NCBI GenBank assembly: GCA_029219285.1
Contig: JAQXTC010000015.1
Coordinates: 1-36,329 of the forward strand
From: Clostridiaceae bacterium
GTDB taxonomy: Bacteria; Bacillota; Clostridia; Clostridiales; Clostridiaceae
Length of the DNA stretch: 36,329 nucleotides
Direction: 5' to 3'
Below, in pieces: positions 1-10,233 of the stretch. A model generated the notes under the pieces. That model worked only from the letters and a program-made list of their open reading frames with translations. It was not told the origin of the DNA and ran no database searches. The position numbers and the translations under genes are program-made. Position 1 is the first letter of the stretch. The number at the start of each line of letters is the position of its first letter.

Positions 1-42
1 CCGCCAGCGTTCGTCCTGAGCCAGGATCAAACTCTCAATAAA
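1..42 (-). rRNA. rrs: 16S ribosomal RNA, 5' end (partial, runs off the window)
   Basis: Read on the minus strand, the first 42 bases give the universal 16S start, GAGAGTTTGATCCTGGCTCA, followed by GGACGAACGCTGGCGG. This is the canonical bacterial 27F primer region. Only the 5' end is present; the gene continues leftward outside the window. The exact mature 5' end is uncertain by a few bases. It lies downstream of gyrA and is read in the same direction, away from the origin, which is the usual arrangement in clostridia. Confidence 0.97.
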
Positions 43-158
43 AAGTTTAATCTGTGTCTCATAAAACTTACTAATAAAAGAATTGCTGGTTCTTAACTTA
101 TTTATTCTGTTCAATTTTCAAAGACCAATTTATCTCGTCGCCCTCAAGCGACTCATTT
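43..158 (-). promoter_or_regulatory. rRNA operon leader with boxA-like antitermination signal
   Basis: This is the transcribed leader between the proximal rRNA promoter and the 16S start. On the minus strand it begins with a perfect small hairpin, GTCGC-TTGAGG-GCGAC (137-152). It then carries GGTCTTTGAAAATTGAACAG (about 107-126), which resembles the TCTTTGAAAA boxA core found ahead of many Firmicute 16S genes. The boxA role is inferred from family knowledge. The rest of the leader probably forms the 16S processing stem with sequence beyond the window. Confidence 0.6.
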
Positions 159-187
159 ATCATATCACCTAATTCAACATCTGTCAA
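159..187 (-). promoter_or_regulatory. Proximal rRNA operon promoter
   Basis: On the minus strand there is a perfect -35 box TTGACA (182-187), a 17-base spacer and a -10 box TATGAT (159-164). Transcription would start near 150, about 110 bases before 16S. This is a near-consensus sigma-A promoter, as expected for an rRNA operon. Confidence 0.88.
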
Positions 188-253
188 CAAGTTTTTTTAC
201 CTTTTTCAAAACTTTTTTTGACTTGTTGCCTCGTTGCCTCAGCGACGAGATTT

Positions 254-282
254 ATCTTACCATAAATTCATACGTCCGAAGT
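254..282 (-). promoter_or_regulatory. Possible distal rRNA operon promoter
   Basis: A -10-like TAAGAT (254-259, minus strand) is followed by AAAT and a GTCGCTGAGG stem-loop, echoing the layout just downstream of the proximal promoter. The -35 region is poor (around TTCGGA or ACTTCG), so this is tentative. Tandem promoters are common for rRNA operons. Confidence 0.3.
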
Positions 283-632
283 ACATCATATAATAATTAC
301 AGCTATTTATTTTTACTTTTCATAATTATGCTACTTCTTTCTAACTTTTTCGTATACCGACACACCCGGATAAGATTATCAAATTAATTTCATATTTTAA
401 CCAAACAAAATCATTATTCTATACGTTTCATTAAAATTTTGTACAAAAAAAGAATGGTTGAGAACTGCAATGAGTGTTCTCTGAAAAGCAAGCTCCAAAT
501 CGACACTCCCTATACTCTCACCATTTACTAAGTAAAGCAAACAAAATCCTTTAACACTTTTGACTTTTAAATTTTTTTAAATCTAGTATTTAAGCTAATA
601 ATAGATGCTTGTACTTTTATGCTTTCCTAGTA
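283..632. other. Long intergenic region between the rRNA promoters and gyrA
   Basis: There is no credible coding region in these about 350 bases. The sequence is AT-rich. Its only evident structure is a base-paired element at about 445-535, listed separately. No tRNA is visible. Confidence 0.6.
445..535 (-). ncRNA. Unassigned structured element ending in a T-tract (candidate small RNA or leader)
   Basis: On the minus strand, AATGGT (520-525) pairs with ACCATT (453-458), and the neighbouring GAG and CTC extend that outer stem. Inside it GAGTGT (503-508) can pair with ACACTC (472-477). A competing hairpin, GAGAAC with GTTCTC (476-481 and 460-465), shares bases with the inner stem. Seven T residues (445-451) follow almost directly. 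This looks like a short RNA with a terminator-like end, or a switchable leader ahead of the rRNA promoters. I do not recognise a family, and the promoter is unclear. Confidence 0.35.
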
Positions 633-673
633 CATAAAAAATAACCCTAATACACAAATTGTACTAGGGTTAT
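633..673 (-). terminator. gyrA terminator
   Basis: On the minus strand, just after the gyrA stop, ATAACCCTAGTAC pairs with GTATTAGGGTTAT (661-673 and 641-653) around a short AT-rich loop. A TTTTTTATG tract follows. It separates the gyrase operon from the rRNA region. Confidence 0.88.
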
Positions 674-690
674 CTTAAAATATTTATAAG

Positions 691-3159
691 TTAATTATCC
701 TGTTCTGTATTTTCATTTTCACTTATTTCTGTTTCATCATCTGTTGCTGAAATTTTAGTTATTGCAACAACCTTTTCTTCATCTGTAGTTCTCATCAATC
801 TAACACCCATAGTAGATCTACTTGTTACAGAAATGTCACTAACATTAATTCTTATTGCTACTCCACTAGAATTGATAAGCATAAGTTCATTATCTTCAGT
901 ACACATAGTAGCACCTATAACCTTACCAGTCTTTTCACTAATCTTATATGTAATAAGGCCTATTCCACCTCTATTTTGAACTTTATACTCGCTTATTGGA
1001 GTTCTCTTTCCATATCCATTTTCACTTACAACTAAGAATTCTTCACCATCAACAGCAATATCCATGCAAACAGCTCTATCATCATCTTTAAGATTTATAG
1101 CCTTAACACCAGATGCAGTTCTACCCATTGGTCTTACATCTTGTTCATTGAACTTAACTGCATAACCATTTTGAGTTGCCATTATTATATTTGCATCTCC
1201 ACGAGTAATCTTAACCTTAAGAAGCTCATCACCTTCTCTTAATGATATAGCAATAAGACCATTCTTACGTAAGTTCTTGAACTCTTCTAATGGAGTCTTC
1301 TTAACAATACCATTCTTAGTTCCCATGAATAAGAAACCTTCTCTATTGTCATCTGTAACAGTTAAAACGGCTTCTATTTTTTCATTAGGTTCTATAGCAA
1401 TAAGGTTTATAATATTAGTTCCCTTAGCAGTTCTACCTGCTTCAGGTATTTCATAAGCTCTTAACTTATATACCCTACCCCTATTAGTAAAGAATAATAC
1501 ATCTGAATGTGTTGAAGTTATCATAACTTGATCTACAAAGTCATCTTCCTTAGTAGTCATAGCTTGAATACCCTTTCCACCTCTTCTTTGTGCAGAATAA
1601 GTATCAGCAGAAATTCTCTTAATATATCCATTGTTTGTAAGAGTAATTACTACTTCCTCTTCTTGAATTAAGTCCTCAATATCAATTTCGTTAACTACTT
1701 TTTCGATATGAGATCTTCTTTCATCGCTATATTTATTCTTTATTTCTGTTAATTCATCTTTAATTACTTCAAGTAATTTTTCTTCACTTTCAAGAATTGA
1801 AGTTAAATATTCAATTTGTTTCATTAATTCAGCATATTCTGCCTCTATCTTATCTCTTTCTAAGCCTGTTAATCTTCTAAGTCTCATTTCTAAGATAGCT
1901 ACAGCTTGCTTTTCTGAAAGTCCAAATTTCTCCATTAATGTATTCTTAGCAATTTCAGATGTTTCTGAATGTCTAATAATTCTTATAACTTCATCAATGT
2001 TATCTAATGCAATTCTTAATCCTTCAAGTATATGAGCTCTTGCTTTAGCTTTATTTAACTCAAATATAGTTCTTCTAGTTATTACTTCTTTTTGGAATGA
2101 AATATAATTAGTTAAAATTTCTTTTAAGCTTAATACTCTTGGCTCATTATCAACTAATGCAAGCATTATAACACCAAAAGTATCTTGCATCTTAGTATGT
2201 TTATATAATAGATTTAAAATAACATTAGGATTTGCATCCCTCTTAAGTTCTATTACTATTCTCATACCTTCTCTATCCGATTCATCTCTTAAATCTGATA
2301 TACCAACTATTCTTTTATCTTTAACAAGATCAGCTATATTTTCTATAAGTTTAGCTTTGTTTACTTGGTATGGAATTTCTGTAACTACTATTCTATGCCT
2401 TGAATTCTCTTCTTCTATTTCAGCCTTAGCTCTAACTATTATCTTTCCTCTACCAGTTTCATAAGCAGCTCTTATACCTGCTTTTCCCATGATTATTCCA
2501 CCTGTTGGAAAGTCAGGTCCCTTAATTATAGACATAAGTTCTAAAGAAGATGTTTCTGGTTCATCTATAAGTTTTATAGTACCATCTATTACTTCTCCTA
2601 AGTTATGTGGTGGTATATTAGTTGCCATACCAACTGCAATACCAGAAGAACCATTAACTAAAAGGTTTGGAAATCTTGATGGTAATACTGAAGGTTCTTG
2701 CTCTTCTCCATCAAAGTTTGGAACAAAATCAATTGTATCCTTGTTAATATCTCTTAACATTTCTACAGCAATCTTATTCATTTTAGCTTCTGTATATCTC
2801 ATAGCAGCTGCACTATCTCCATCTACAGAACCAAAGTTTCCATGACCATCAACTAACATATATCTCATAGAGAAATCTTGTGCCATTCTAACTAGTGCAT
2901 CATAAACTGCAGTATCACCATGTGGATGATATTTACCTAAAACGTCACCAACTATTCTTGCACATTTTCTATATCCTTTCTCAGGATATAAACCCAATTC
3001 TTGTAAAGAATATAGTATTCTTCTATGAACTGGTTTTAAACCATCCCTTACATCAGGCAATGCACGACCAACTATAACACTCATTGCATAGTCAATGTAA
3101 CATCTTTTCATTTCCTCGTTAATATCAACGGGAATGACTTTTCCTTCATTAAAATCCAT
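691..3159 (-). CDS. gyrA: DNA gyrase subunit A
   Basis: Breakage-reunion subunit of the type II topoisomerase that introduces negative supercoils into DNA, working as A2B2 with GyrB. The chosen ATG at 3159 gives 822 residues and is preceded by GAGGTG at a 6-base spacing. The track's GTG start lies inside that ribosome-binding site and is unlikely. Visible landmarks are the helix [10 protein letters not shown], the catalytic tyrosine in RYTEAKM (Tyr122, identical to the E. coli number) and the GyrA box QRRGGKG at 524-530 ahead of the DNA-wrapping beta-pinwheel. The quinolone-determining position 83 is Thr, which as I recall is common in clostridia, and Asp87 is kept. It sits 21 bases after gyrB and closes the leftward operon. 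The acidic tail is typical of the family. Confidence 0.98.
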   Translation of the reverse strand: MDFNEGKVIPVDINEEMKRCYIDYAMSVIVGRALPDVRDGLKPVHRRILYSLQELGLYPEKGYRKCARIVGDVLGKYHPHGDTAVYDALVRMAQDFSMRYMLVDGHGNFGSVDGDSAAAMRYTEAKMNKIAVEMLRDINKDTIDFVPNFDGEEQEPSVLPSRFPNLLVNGSSGIAVGMATNIPPHNLGEVIDGTIKLIDEPETSSLELMSIIKGPDFPTGGIIMGKAGIRAAYETGRGKIIVRAKAEIEEENSRHRIVVTEIPYQVNKAKLIENIADLVKDKRIVGISDLRDESDREGMRIVIELKRDANPNVILNLLYKHTKMQDTFGVIMLALVDNEPRVLSLKEILTNYISFQKEVITRRTIFELNKAKARAHILEGLRIALDNIDEVIRIIRHSETSEIAKNTLMEKFGLSEKQAVAILEMRLRRLTGLERDKIEAEYAELMKQIEYLTSILESEEKLLEVIKDELTEIKNKYSDERRSHIEKVVNEIDIEDLIQEEEVVITLTNNGYIKRISADTYSAQRRGGKGIQAMTTKEDDFVDQVMITSTHSDVLFFTNRGRVYKLRAYEIPEAGRTAKGTNIINLIAIEPNEKIEAVLTVTDDNREGFLFMGTKNGIVKKTPLEEFKNLRKNGLIAISLREGDELLKVKITRGDANIIMATQNGYAVKFNEQDVRPMGRTASGVKAINLKDDDRAVCMDIAVDGEEFLVVSENGYGKRTPISEYKVQNRGGIGLITYKISEKTGKVIGATMCTEDNELMLINSSGVAIRINVSDISVTSRSTMGVRLMRTTDEEKVVAITKISATDDETEISENENTEQDN

Positions 3160-3180
3160 GTACTTCACCTCGTATTAGTA

Positions 3181-5100
<1,920 letters not shown>

Positions 5101-5148
5101 CTAAAAAATTATCAATAATTAAACACGAAGGTTTAAATATTGGAGTTT

Positions 5149-5409
5149 TTATGGGTTATAATCCATATCTGTCCTCTTACTTAATGTAGCTGAAGATATA
5201 GGTGATAGATATATCTTGCTTTTTTTGTTAATTTCTGCAATAACATATGACTTAGGTGTTTCATCAGTTATTCTTTCTACAAATCCGTCTTCTTCTGCCA
5301 TTCTTAAAAACTGAATCGTATCTGAACCATACATTGTTGTTTCTAAATCAAATATTCCAATAATATCTTTTATAGGAACAGCAACATTTTCGCCTAAATG
5401 TAAAAACAT
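5149..5409 (-). CDS. remB: Extracellular matrix/biofilm regulator RemB (DUF370, YaaB)
   Basis: Small protein of 86 residues starting MFLHLGENVAVPIKDIIGIF, typical of the DUF370 family. Its position between recF and gyrB is that of Bacillus subtilis yaaB/remB. RemB contributes to activation of biofilm matrix genes in B. subtilis; its role in clostridia is inferred only from homology. A strong GAAGGAGG precedes the ATG, and recF ends 15 bases upstream, so it is co-transcribed. There is no signal peptide or membrane segment. The name rests mainly on family resemblance and synteny. Confidence 0.85.
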   Translation of the reverse strand: MFLHLGENVAVPIKDIIGIFDLETTMYGSDTIQFLRMAEEDGFVERITDETPKSYVIAEINKKSKIYLSPISSATLSKRTDMDYNP

Positions 5410-5424
5410 GAATTATTCCTCCTT

Positions 5425-6510
5425 CTAATTTAAGATTATTCCATCTTTTACTTTAAACACTTTTGAATTGGAATCTAAGTATTCATCTATATCTGAAATA
5501 CCAGTACAAGTTATTACTGTTTGAATCTCTCCAATTGTACTTAGTATGTATTTTTTACGATTAAAATCAAGTTCTGATAGTACATCATCTAGTAAGAGTA
5601 CCGGATATTCTCCATTGATTTCTTTAATTATTTTTAAAGAAGCAAACTTAATTGTTAATACAGCTGTTCTTTGTTGTCCTTGTGAGCCATAACTCTTTGT
5701 TTCAACATCATTAATAAATACAGAAAAGTCATCCCTATGTGGTCCTATTGTAGAGACACCCTTATAAATATCTTTTTTTCTATTACTTTTTAGCTGTTTG
5801 TAAAAATTATTTTCAATATCATCCAAGTTCTTAATTGATGATTGATACTTAAATTCTATTTCTTCTTTTCCTCTAGTTATATCTTTATGAATATCTTTTC
5901 CATATTGGTTTAACTTTTCAATATATTCAAGTCTTCTCTTGATTATATAATCACCAAAAGCAACTAACTGTAGATCATATATATCTAACATATCCTCATC
6001 TACATTATTGTTTTTTAATACTATATTTCTTTCGTTAATTACCTTATTGTACTGAACAAGATTATAATAATAAGTTTTATCAAGTTGACATAATTCCATA
6101 TCAATAAATCTTCTTCTAAGACCTGGTGATTCTTTGATAATTTTCAAATCTTCTGGAGAAAACATAACAACATTGAATGTTCCAAATAGTTCTCCAATTT
6201 TATTAATTTTAATTGAATTCACCTTGATTGCTTTTCTACCATCTTTAAGAATATTAATATCAATTTTCTTATCAAGCCTATTTTTGCCAACACTTAAACT
6301 TATATATGATCCATCACTATTCCAATTAATAAGTTCCTTATCTCTGGAAGTTCTATGTGACTTTGCAAATGCACAATAATAAATTGATTCAAGAATATTA
6401 GTTTTTCCTTGAGCATTATCACCCATAAAGACATTAACGCCGCTACTAAATTTTATATTTAACTCCTTATAATTTCGGTAGTTAACCAACATTAATCTTT
6501 TAATATACAT
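5425..6510 (-). CDS. recF: DNA replication and repair protein RecF
   Basis: SMC-like ATPase that loads RecA at gapped DNA with RecO and RecR. The 361 residues match the family length. The Walker A motif GDNAQGKT is at 30-37. The ABC signature block SQGQQRTA and the Walker B region PVLLLDDVLSELD lie near the C-terminus, with the RecF-typical GPHRDD before them. The start ATG has an AGGTG about 7 bases upstream. It follows yaaA and precedes remB in the conserved origin operon. Confidence 0.97.
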   Translation of the reverse strand: MYIKRLMLVNYRNYKELNIKFSSGVNVFMGDNAQGKTNILESIYYCAFAKSHRTSRDKELINWNSDGSYISLSVGKNRLDKKIDINILKDGRKAIKVNSIKINKIGELFGTFNVVMFSPEDLKIIKESPGLRRRFIDMELCQLDKTYYYNLVQYNKVINERNIVLKNNNVDEDMLDIYDLQLVAFGDYIIKRRLEYIEKLNQYGKDIHKDITRGKEEIEFKYQSSIKNLDDIENNFYKQLKSNRKKDIYKGVSTIGPHRDDFSVFINDVETKSYGSQGQQRTAVLTIKFASLKIIKEINGEYPVLLLDDVLSELDFNRKKYILSTIGEIQTVITCTGISDIDEYLDSNSKVFKVKDGIILN

Positions 6511-6560
6511 ATATATACACCTATATAATTATATCATATTCGATGAATAAACACCTAAAT

Positions 6561-6767
6561 TTATATGATTTTATAGTCTTCTCCATTAAAGGATACAACA
6601 TCACCTTTTCTTAGTTTTTTTCCTCTTTGAATACATACATCTCCATTAACTTTTACCAATTCATCGTATATATACATCTTAGCTTCACTTCCTAAAGTTG
6701 CTATACCACACCATTTTAAGAAAGCATCTAGTTTTATAAAATCCGTACTAATTTCAATTTCCTTCAA
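6561..6767 (-). CDS. yaaA: S4-domain RNA-binding protein YaaA
   Basis: Protein of 68 residues made up of essentially one S4 RNA-binding domain (FIKLDAFLKWCGIA, then EAKMYI, KVNGDV and RGKKLRKGDVV). Its location between dnaN and recF is that of B. subtilis yaaA, which has been linked to 50S ribosome assembly. The start is a TTG at 6767 with AGAAGG four bases upstream. This TTG overlaps the TGA of a 12-codon mini-ORF (TTGA), which suggests possible translational coupling. No other in-frame start looks better. Confidence 0.88.
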   Translation of the reverse strand: MKEIEISTDFIKLDAFLKWCGIATLGSEAKMYIYDELVKVNGDVCIQRGKKLRKGDVVSFNGEDYKII

Positions 6768-6802
6768 TGCACCTTCTGTATAAATAATGAATATTTATAC
6801 AT
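6764..6802 (-). other. 12-codon mini-ORF between dnaN and yaaA (candidate leader peptide)
   Basis: On the minus strand an ATG at 6802 opens MYKYSLFIQKVH and stops at a TGA that overlaps the yaaA TTG start. TAGGAGG, which includes the dnaN stop codon, precedes it, but the spacing to the ATG is only one base, too short for efficient initiation. An 8-bp hairpin (GTATAAAT with ATTTATAC) lies inside it. It could be a coupling device or chance. Confidence 0.22.
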
Positions 6803-6807
6803 ACCTC

Positions 6808-7908
6808 CTATCTAATCAATCTTACTGGTAAAACTAAGTATTTGTAAGAATCTGTTTCCTTAGCCTTAATTACACATGGAGTAACACTAGAAGTCATCTC
6901 CATAATTACCATATCATCTTCCATATTTTTTAGGACATCTAAAAGGTATCTAGAATTAAATGCAATTTGAACTCCTTCGCCTTGCAAATTTATAACAACT
7001 TCTTCACGAACCTTTCCCAATTGAGAATTTGAAGTGATTACTAAAGTATCATCTTGAATTTCAAGTTTAATTAAATTGCTATTACCTTCCTTAGCCATTA
7101 AAGAAGCTCTTTCAATACCATTTTGAAGATCTTGTCTCTTTACTTCAACTATTAATTTGTGTTCTTGAGGTAATAATGAATTATAATTTACAAACTTACC
7201 ATCTAATAATCTAGATATTATCTTTGTTTGAGCAAGATTAAATAAAATATGATTATTAGTAAATGTTATGTCTACTATGGAATCATCATCTTCAAGTATT
7301 TTTGAAACTTCATTTAAAGTTTTTCCAGGTATAACAACTTCAATGTTAAAATCACTATCTAAATACTCACTCTTTATTGCTAATCTATATCCATCAAGAG
7401 CAACTAAGTTTAATTTTCTATCCTTCAATTCAAAAAGAATCCCTTGTAAAATTGGTCTTGTTTCATCTTGTGCAATTGCAAAAGATGTACTCTTAATCAT
7501 ATTTTTTAATATGTTTTGAGGAACTTCAATTTTCTTTTCTTCGTCTATTTGAGGTAATGAAGGAAACTCATCAGCATTCATATAAACAACGTTAAATACT
7601 GATTTTTGACAAGTAATTTGAACAGTATCACTTTCAATTATTTCAATTCTGACATCTGAATTTGGAAGCTTTCTTATAATTTCACCAAAAATCTTAGAAT
7701 CTATAACAACTGTACCTTCTTCTAGTACATCTGCTTGCACTTTAGTTTCTATTGATACATCCATGTCAGATCCTATTAGAGTTAATCCGTCTTTAGTTGC
7801 ATTTATATATATTCCTTCTAATATAGGCATTGTTGATTTACCTGTTATTGCCTTTTGAGCTATTAGAATTCCTTCTTGTAGTTTTTGCTTTTCACATATA
7901 AAAATCAT
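6808..7908 (-). CDS. dnaN: DNA polymerase III beta subunit (sliding clamp)
   Basis: Ring-shaped processivity clamp that tethers the replicative polymerase and other clamp-binding proteins to DNA. The 366 residues match the usual size for three repeated clamp domains. The N-terminus MIFICEKQKLQEGILIAQKA and the C-terminus LVLPVRLIR are typical of clostridial DnaN. The ATG is preceded by AAGGAGG. It lies downstream of dnaA in the same direction, separated by the second origin element. The stop codon is fused to a GGAGG that may serve yaaA expression. Confidence 0.98.
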   Translation of the reverse strand: MIFICEKQKLQEGILIAQKAITGKSTMPILEGIYINATKDGLTLIGSDMDVSIETKVQADVLEEGTVVIDSKIFGEIIRKLPNSDVRIEIIESDTVQITCQKSVFNVVYMNADEFPSLPQIDEEKKIEVPQNILKNMIKSTSFAIAQDETRPILQGILFELKDRKLNLVALDGYRLAIKSEYLDSDFNIEVVIPGKTLNEVSKILEDDDSIVDITFTNNHILFNLAQTKIISRLLDGKFVNYNSLLPQEHKLIVEVKRQDLQNGIERASLMAKEGNSNLIKLEIQDDTLVITSNSQLGKVREEVVINLQGEGVQIAFNSRYLLDVLKNMEDDMVIMEMTSSVTPCVIKAKETDSYKYLVLPVRLIR

Positions 7909-7925
7909 GGTAAAACCTCCTTAAG

Positions 7926-8173
7926 TTATTCACAGTTAGTAACAATGAAATTGCTTTATATAATAAATAATAATATATATTATAATATAGTAGTAATAGT
8001 AATAGGCACTGTGGATATGTGAATAAGTACCTAAACCTTAGTGATATCAACGAAACTTTATGCAAAAATATTGTGGATAAGTCAGTAACAAAATGACCAT
8101 CTTATCCACAGTATTAACTAAAAAAATGATTTTTAAAAGTTATCCACAAATTGTTCAAGCATTATTATTCACA
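7926..8173. other. oriC: oriC, downstream (dnaA-dnaN) DnaA-box cluster
   Basis: The 273-base dnaA-dnaN intergenic region holds matches to the DnaA box TTATNCACA. On the plus strand these are 7926 (TTATTCACA), 8102 (TTATCCACA), 8140 (TTATCCACA) and 8165 (TTATTCACA). On the minus strand they are 8072 (TGTGGATAA), 8018 (TGTGAATAA) and 8010 (TGTGGATAT, one mismatch). The pair at 8010-8026 abuts the DnaA-trio element. This is the half of the bipartite Firmicute origin where unwinding occurs in B. subtilis. Confidence 0.93.
7955..8009. other. DNA unwinding element with DnaA-trio repeats
   Basis: Next to the DnaA-box pair at 8010-8026 lies TAG TAG TAA TAG TAA TAG (7988-8005), then a short GCAC spacer. 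On the far side is an almost pure A/T stretch (about 7957-7987). This matches the basal unwinding system described in B. subtilis: paired DnaA boxes, then trinucleotide DnaA-trios that guide DnaA onto single-stranded DNA, then the AT-rich element. The order from dnaA to dnaN is the same as in B. subtilis. Confidence 0.82.
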
Positions 8174-8181
8174 ATTGTGAA

Positions 8182-9543
8182 TTATCCTCTTGTTAACTTT
8201 TTTGTTATATCATCAATGGTATGCTGTAAGCTTTCGTCTTTATTTAAGTTATCAGAAATTTTTTCATATGCATGTATTACTGTTGTATGATCTCTACCAC
8301 CAAACTCTTCACCTATCTTTGGAAGAGACATATCTGTAAGCTTTCTACTTAAATACATTGCTATTTGTCTTGGATATGCGACATTTCTGGTTCTTCTTTG
8401 AGATTTTAAATCCTCAACTCTTAAATTAAAGTAGCTAGATACTATATCTTGAATTAAGTTAATAGTTATGCTTTTTCCTTGTTTCTTAGATATGATATCT
8501 TTTAGAGCTTCTGATGCTAAATCAACTGTAATTTCTCTATTAGTTAAAGAAGAGTACGCAACTATTCTAATTAATGCACCTTCAAGCTCTCTAATATTTG
8601 ATTTTATTTTTGTAGCAATATAAACCATAACTTCATTAGCTACATTTAAATTTTCTACTTCGGCCTTTTTCTTTAGAATTGCCATTCTAGTTTCAAAATC
8701 CGGAATTTGAATATCTGCGATTAAGCCCCATTCAAATCTTGATCTAAGTCTATCTTCAAGAGTAGGGATTTCTTTTGGTGGTCTATCTGAAGATAGAATT
8801 ATTTGTTTATTTGCATCATGCAATGCATTGAATGTATGGAAGAATTCTTCTTGAGTTCTTTCTTTACCAGCTATGAATTGAATATCATCGATTAGAAGAA
8901 TATCTACATTTCTATATTTATTTCTAAATTCTTCATTTTTATCGTCTCTAATTGAATTGATCAATTCATTAGTAAACTTTTCTGATGATACGTAAACAAC
9001 CTTTGCACTAGGGTTGTTTTGTAATATGTAATGTCCGATGGCATGCATCAAGTGAGTTTTTCCAAGTCCAACTCCTCCATAAATAAATAAAGGATTATAA
9101 GCTTTTGCTGGCGCTTCAGCAACTGCTAATGATGCTGCATGAGCAAATCTATTACTATTACCAATTACGAAAGAATCGAATGTATATTTAGGATTTAAGG
9201 TAGTAGTCATTTCATCATTTACAGTTACTACATTTGTTTTTCTATTTTCATTTATTTCTTTTGGAGTTGCTTCTTCAGTAGTAGTTTGTAGATCAGAAGC
9301 TATTAAAAATTCTACATTATATAACTTAGAACAAATGGCTTTGATTGAATTGGCTACTAAATCCTTATATCTTTTCTCTAGAATATCTTGAGTAAAGGAA
9401 TTAGGAACACTAATCTTTATAGTATCTGAAGACATAGAAATTGGTTCGCAACTCTTAATCCAGGTATTAAAGCTAACTTCGCTCATTTCACCTTTAATAA
9501 TATTTAATGTTTTTTGCCATAAATCTTGTAGATCAGTTTCCAT
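8182..9543 (-). CDS. dnaA: Chromosomal replication initiator protein DnaA
   Basis: AAA+ ATPase that binds DnaA boxes, opens oriC and recruits the helicase. The 453 residues split into domain I (1-85), a short linker rich in T and E (86-110) and the AAA+ domain. That domain has Walker A GGVGLGKT at 156-163 and Walker B LLIDD at 216-220. C-terminal domain IV carries the DnaA signature around [15 protein letters not shown], with the [11 protein letters not shown] helix before it. The ATG follows CGGAGG. DnaA boxes on both sides suggest autoregulation. Confidence 0.99.
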   Translation of the reverse strand: METDLQDLWQKTLNIIKGEMSEVSFNTWIKSCEPISMSSDTIKISVPNSFTQDILEKRYKDLVANSIKAICSKLYNVEFLIASDLQTTTEEATPKEINENRKTNVVTVNDEMTTTLNPKYTFDSFVIGNSNRFAHAASLAVAEAPAKAYNPLFIYGGVGLGKTHLMHAIGHYILQNNPSAKVVYVSSEKFTNELINSIRDDKNEEFRNKYRNVDILLIDDIQFIAGKERTQEEFFHTFNALHDANKQIILSSDRPPKEIPTLEDRLRSRFEWGLIADIQIPDFETRMAILKKKAEVENLNVANEVMVYIATKIKSNIRELEGALIRIVAYSSLTNREITVDLASEALKDIISKKQGKSITINLIQDIVSSYFNLRVEDLKSQRRTRNVAYPRQIAMYLSRKLTDMSLPKIGEEFGGRDHTTVIHAYEKISDNLNKDESLQHTIDDITKKLTRG

Positions 9544-9585
9544 TTACTTTCCTCCGAAAAAAAATTTTATATAAAAATTATTTAT

Positions 9586-9614
9586 ATTATAGACTTATTA
9601 ACAGATTTATTAAC
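9586..9614 (-). promoter_or_regulatory. Probable dnaA promoter
   Basis: On the minus strand there is a perfect -10 TATAAT (9586-9591), with TTAATA or GTTAAT at 16-17 bases as a modest -35. The region directly upstream carries TGTTGATAA repeats and a TTATGCACA DnaA box, consistent with DnaA autorepression. Confidence 0.5.
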
Positions 9615-9978
9615 AGAAAATGTTGATAACTTTTATTTTGTTGATAATGTATATAAAAGTTATGCACATGTTGATAAATTAAAAAGTGTACAAGTTGATT
9701 TATAAATTATCCACAATTGCTGTAGTGGTAGTTATAAACAGCCTTGTACCAGTATAAAAGTAAGTAAAAACAGTCATTATAATATATATAAAGAATATTT
9801 TTTAAAAATTTTGAACAAGTTATACACAATTTTATCCACAAATGTGGATAAGTCTTATTTATCAACAAGTTATTCACAGTCTCCTTATAATAATAGCATA
9901 ATAGAATAGAATGATTCAATAAGTTATCCACAAAAAAAGGGTTATTCGTCTATTATTTATTCACAAGCAAGTCCATTC

Positions 9979-10007
9979 TTGACACTTTTAAGTGATATAT
10001 ATATAAT
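9979..10007 (+). promoter_or_regulatory. rpmH promoter
   Basis: Perfect TTGACA (9979-9984), 17-base spacer and perfect TATAAT (10002-10007): a full-consensus sigma-A promoter. The nearest DnaA box ends 13 bases before the -35. Confidence 0.92.
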
Positions 10008-10075
10008 TAGAAAGTAAATTAAAATCGAGTAATATAGTTTTTTGCTATAAATTTTTTCAAAGGGGGTGTAGTGTA

Positions 10076-10210
10076 ATGTTCATGACATACCAACCTAAAA
10101 AGAGACAAAGAAAAAAGGAACATGGATTCAGAAAGAGAATGAAAACTTCTTCTGGAAGAAACATTCTTAGAAAAAGAAGACAAAAAGGTAGAAAGAAATT
10201 AACAGCATAA
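10076..10210 (+). CDS. rpmH: 50S ribosomal protein L34 (bL34)
   Basis: Too short for the ORF track. The 44 codons start at an ATG preceded by AGGGGGTG at a 7-base spacing. The protein begins [18 protein letters not shown], continues with RKRM and SGRN, and ends KGRKKLTA. It is rich in Arg and Lys, as expected for this small rRNA-binding protein of the large subunit. The second Met (MTYQ) is a less likely start because it spaces the ribosome-binding site further away. As in nearly all Firmicutes it lies opposite dnaA and begins the rpmH-rnpA operon. Confidence 0.97.
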   Translation: MFMTYQPKKRQRKKEHGFRKRMKTSSGRNILRKRRQKGRKKLTA

Positions 10211-10233
10211 GGGCCGCAATTGTGGCCTTTTTT
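10211..10233 (+). terminator. Terminator or attenuator between rpmH and rnpA
   Basis: GGCCGC-AATT-GTGGCC (10212-10227, one G-U pair) is followed by six T residues. It directly follows the rpmH stop. Because rnpA continues without another clear promoter, it is probably a partial terminator that makes L34 mRNA more abundant than rnpA mRNA. Its T-tract can also pair in a second hairpin (10228-10251). Confidence 0.75.

Larger units (their letters stand above)
9544..10075. other. oriC: Upstream oriC region between dnaA and rpmH (non-coding)
   Basis: No gene is supported in these about 530 bases; the 74-residue minus-strand ORF of the track is a by-product of the AT-rich box array. It holds eight DnaA boxes of the form TTATNCACA. 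On the plus strand they start at 9660, 9707, 9820, 9832, 9870, 9924 and 9957; on the minus strand one is at 9843-9851. There are also four near-boxes, TTATCAACA or its complement TGTTGATAA, at 9621, 9639, 9669 and 9859. The divergent dnaA and rpmH promoters flank the array. Confidence 0.9.

Noticed and set aside
445-535. T-box riboswitch
   Set aside because: No T-box sequence (AGGGTGGNACCGCG), no specifier stem, and no downstream amino-acid or tRNA-synthetase gene.
2489-2845. 118-residue ORF antisense to gyrA
   Set aside because: Shadow of a clear gyrA reading frame.
9707-9931. 74-residue minus-strand ORF in the origin
   Set aside because: It is made of DnaA-box repeats and AT-rich spacer; the Cys/Tyr/Asn-rich translation looks random.
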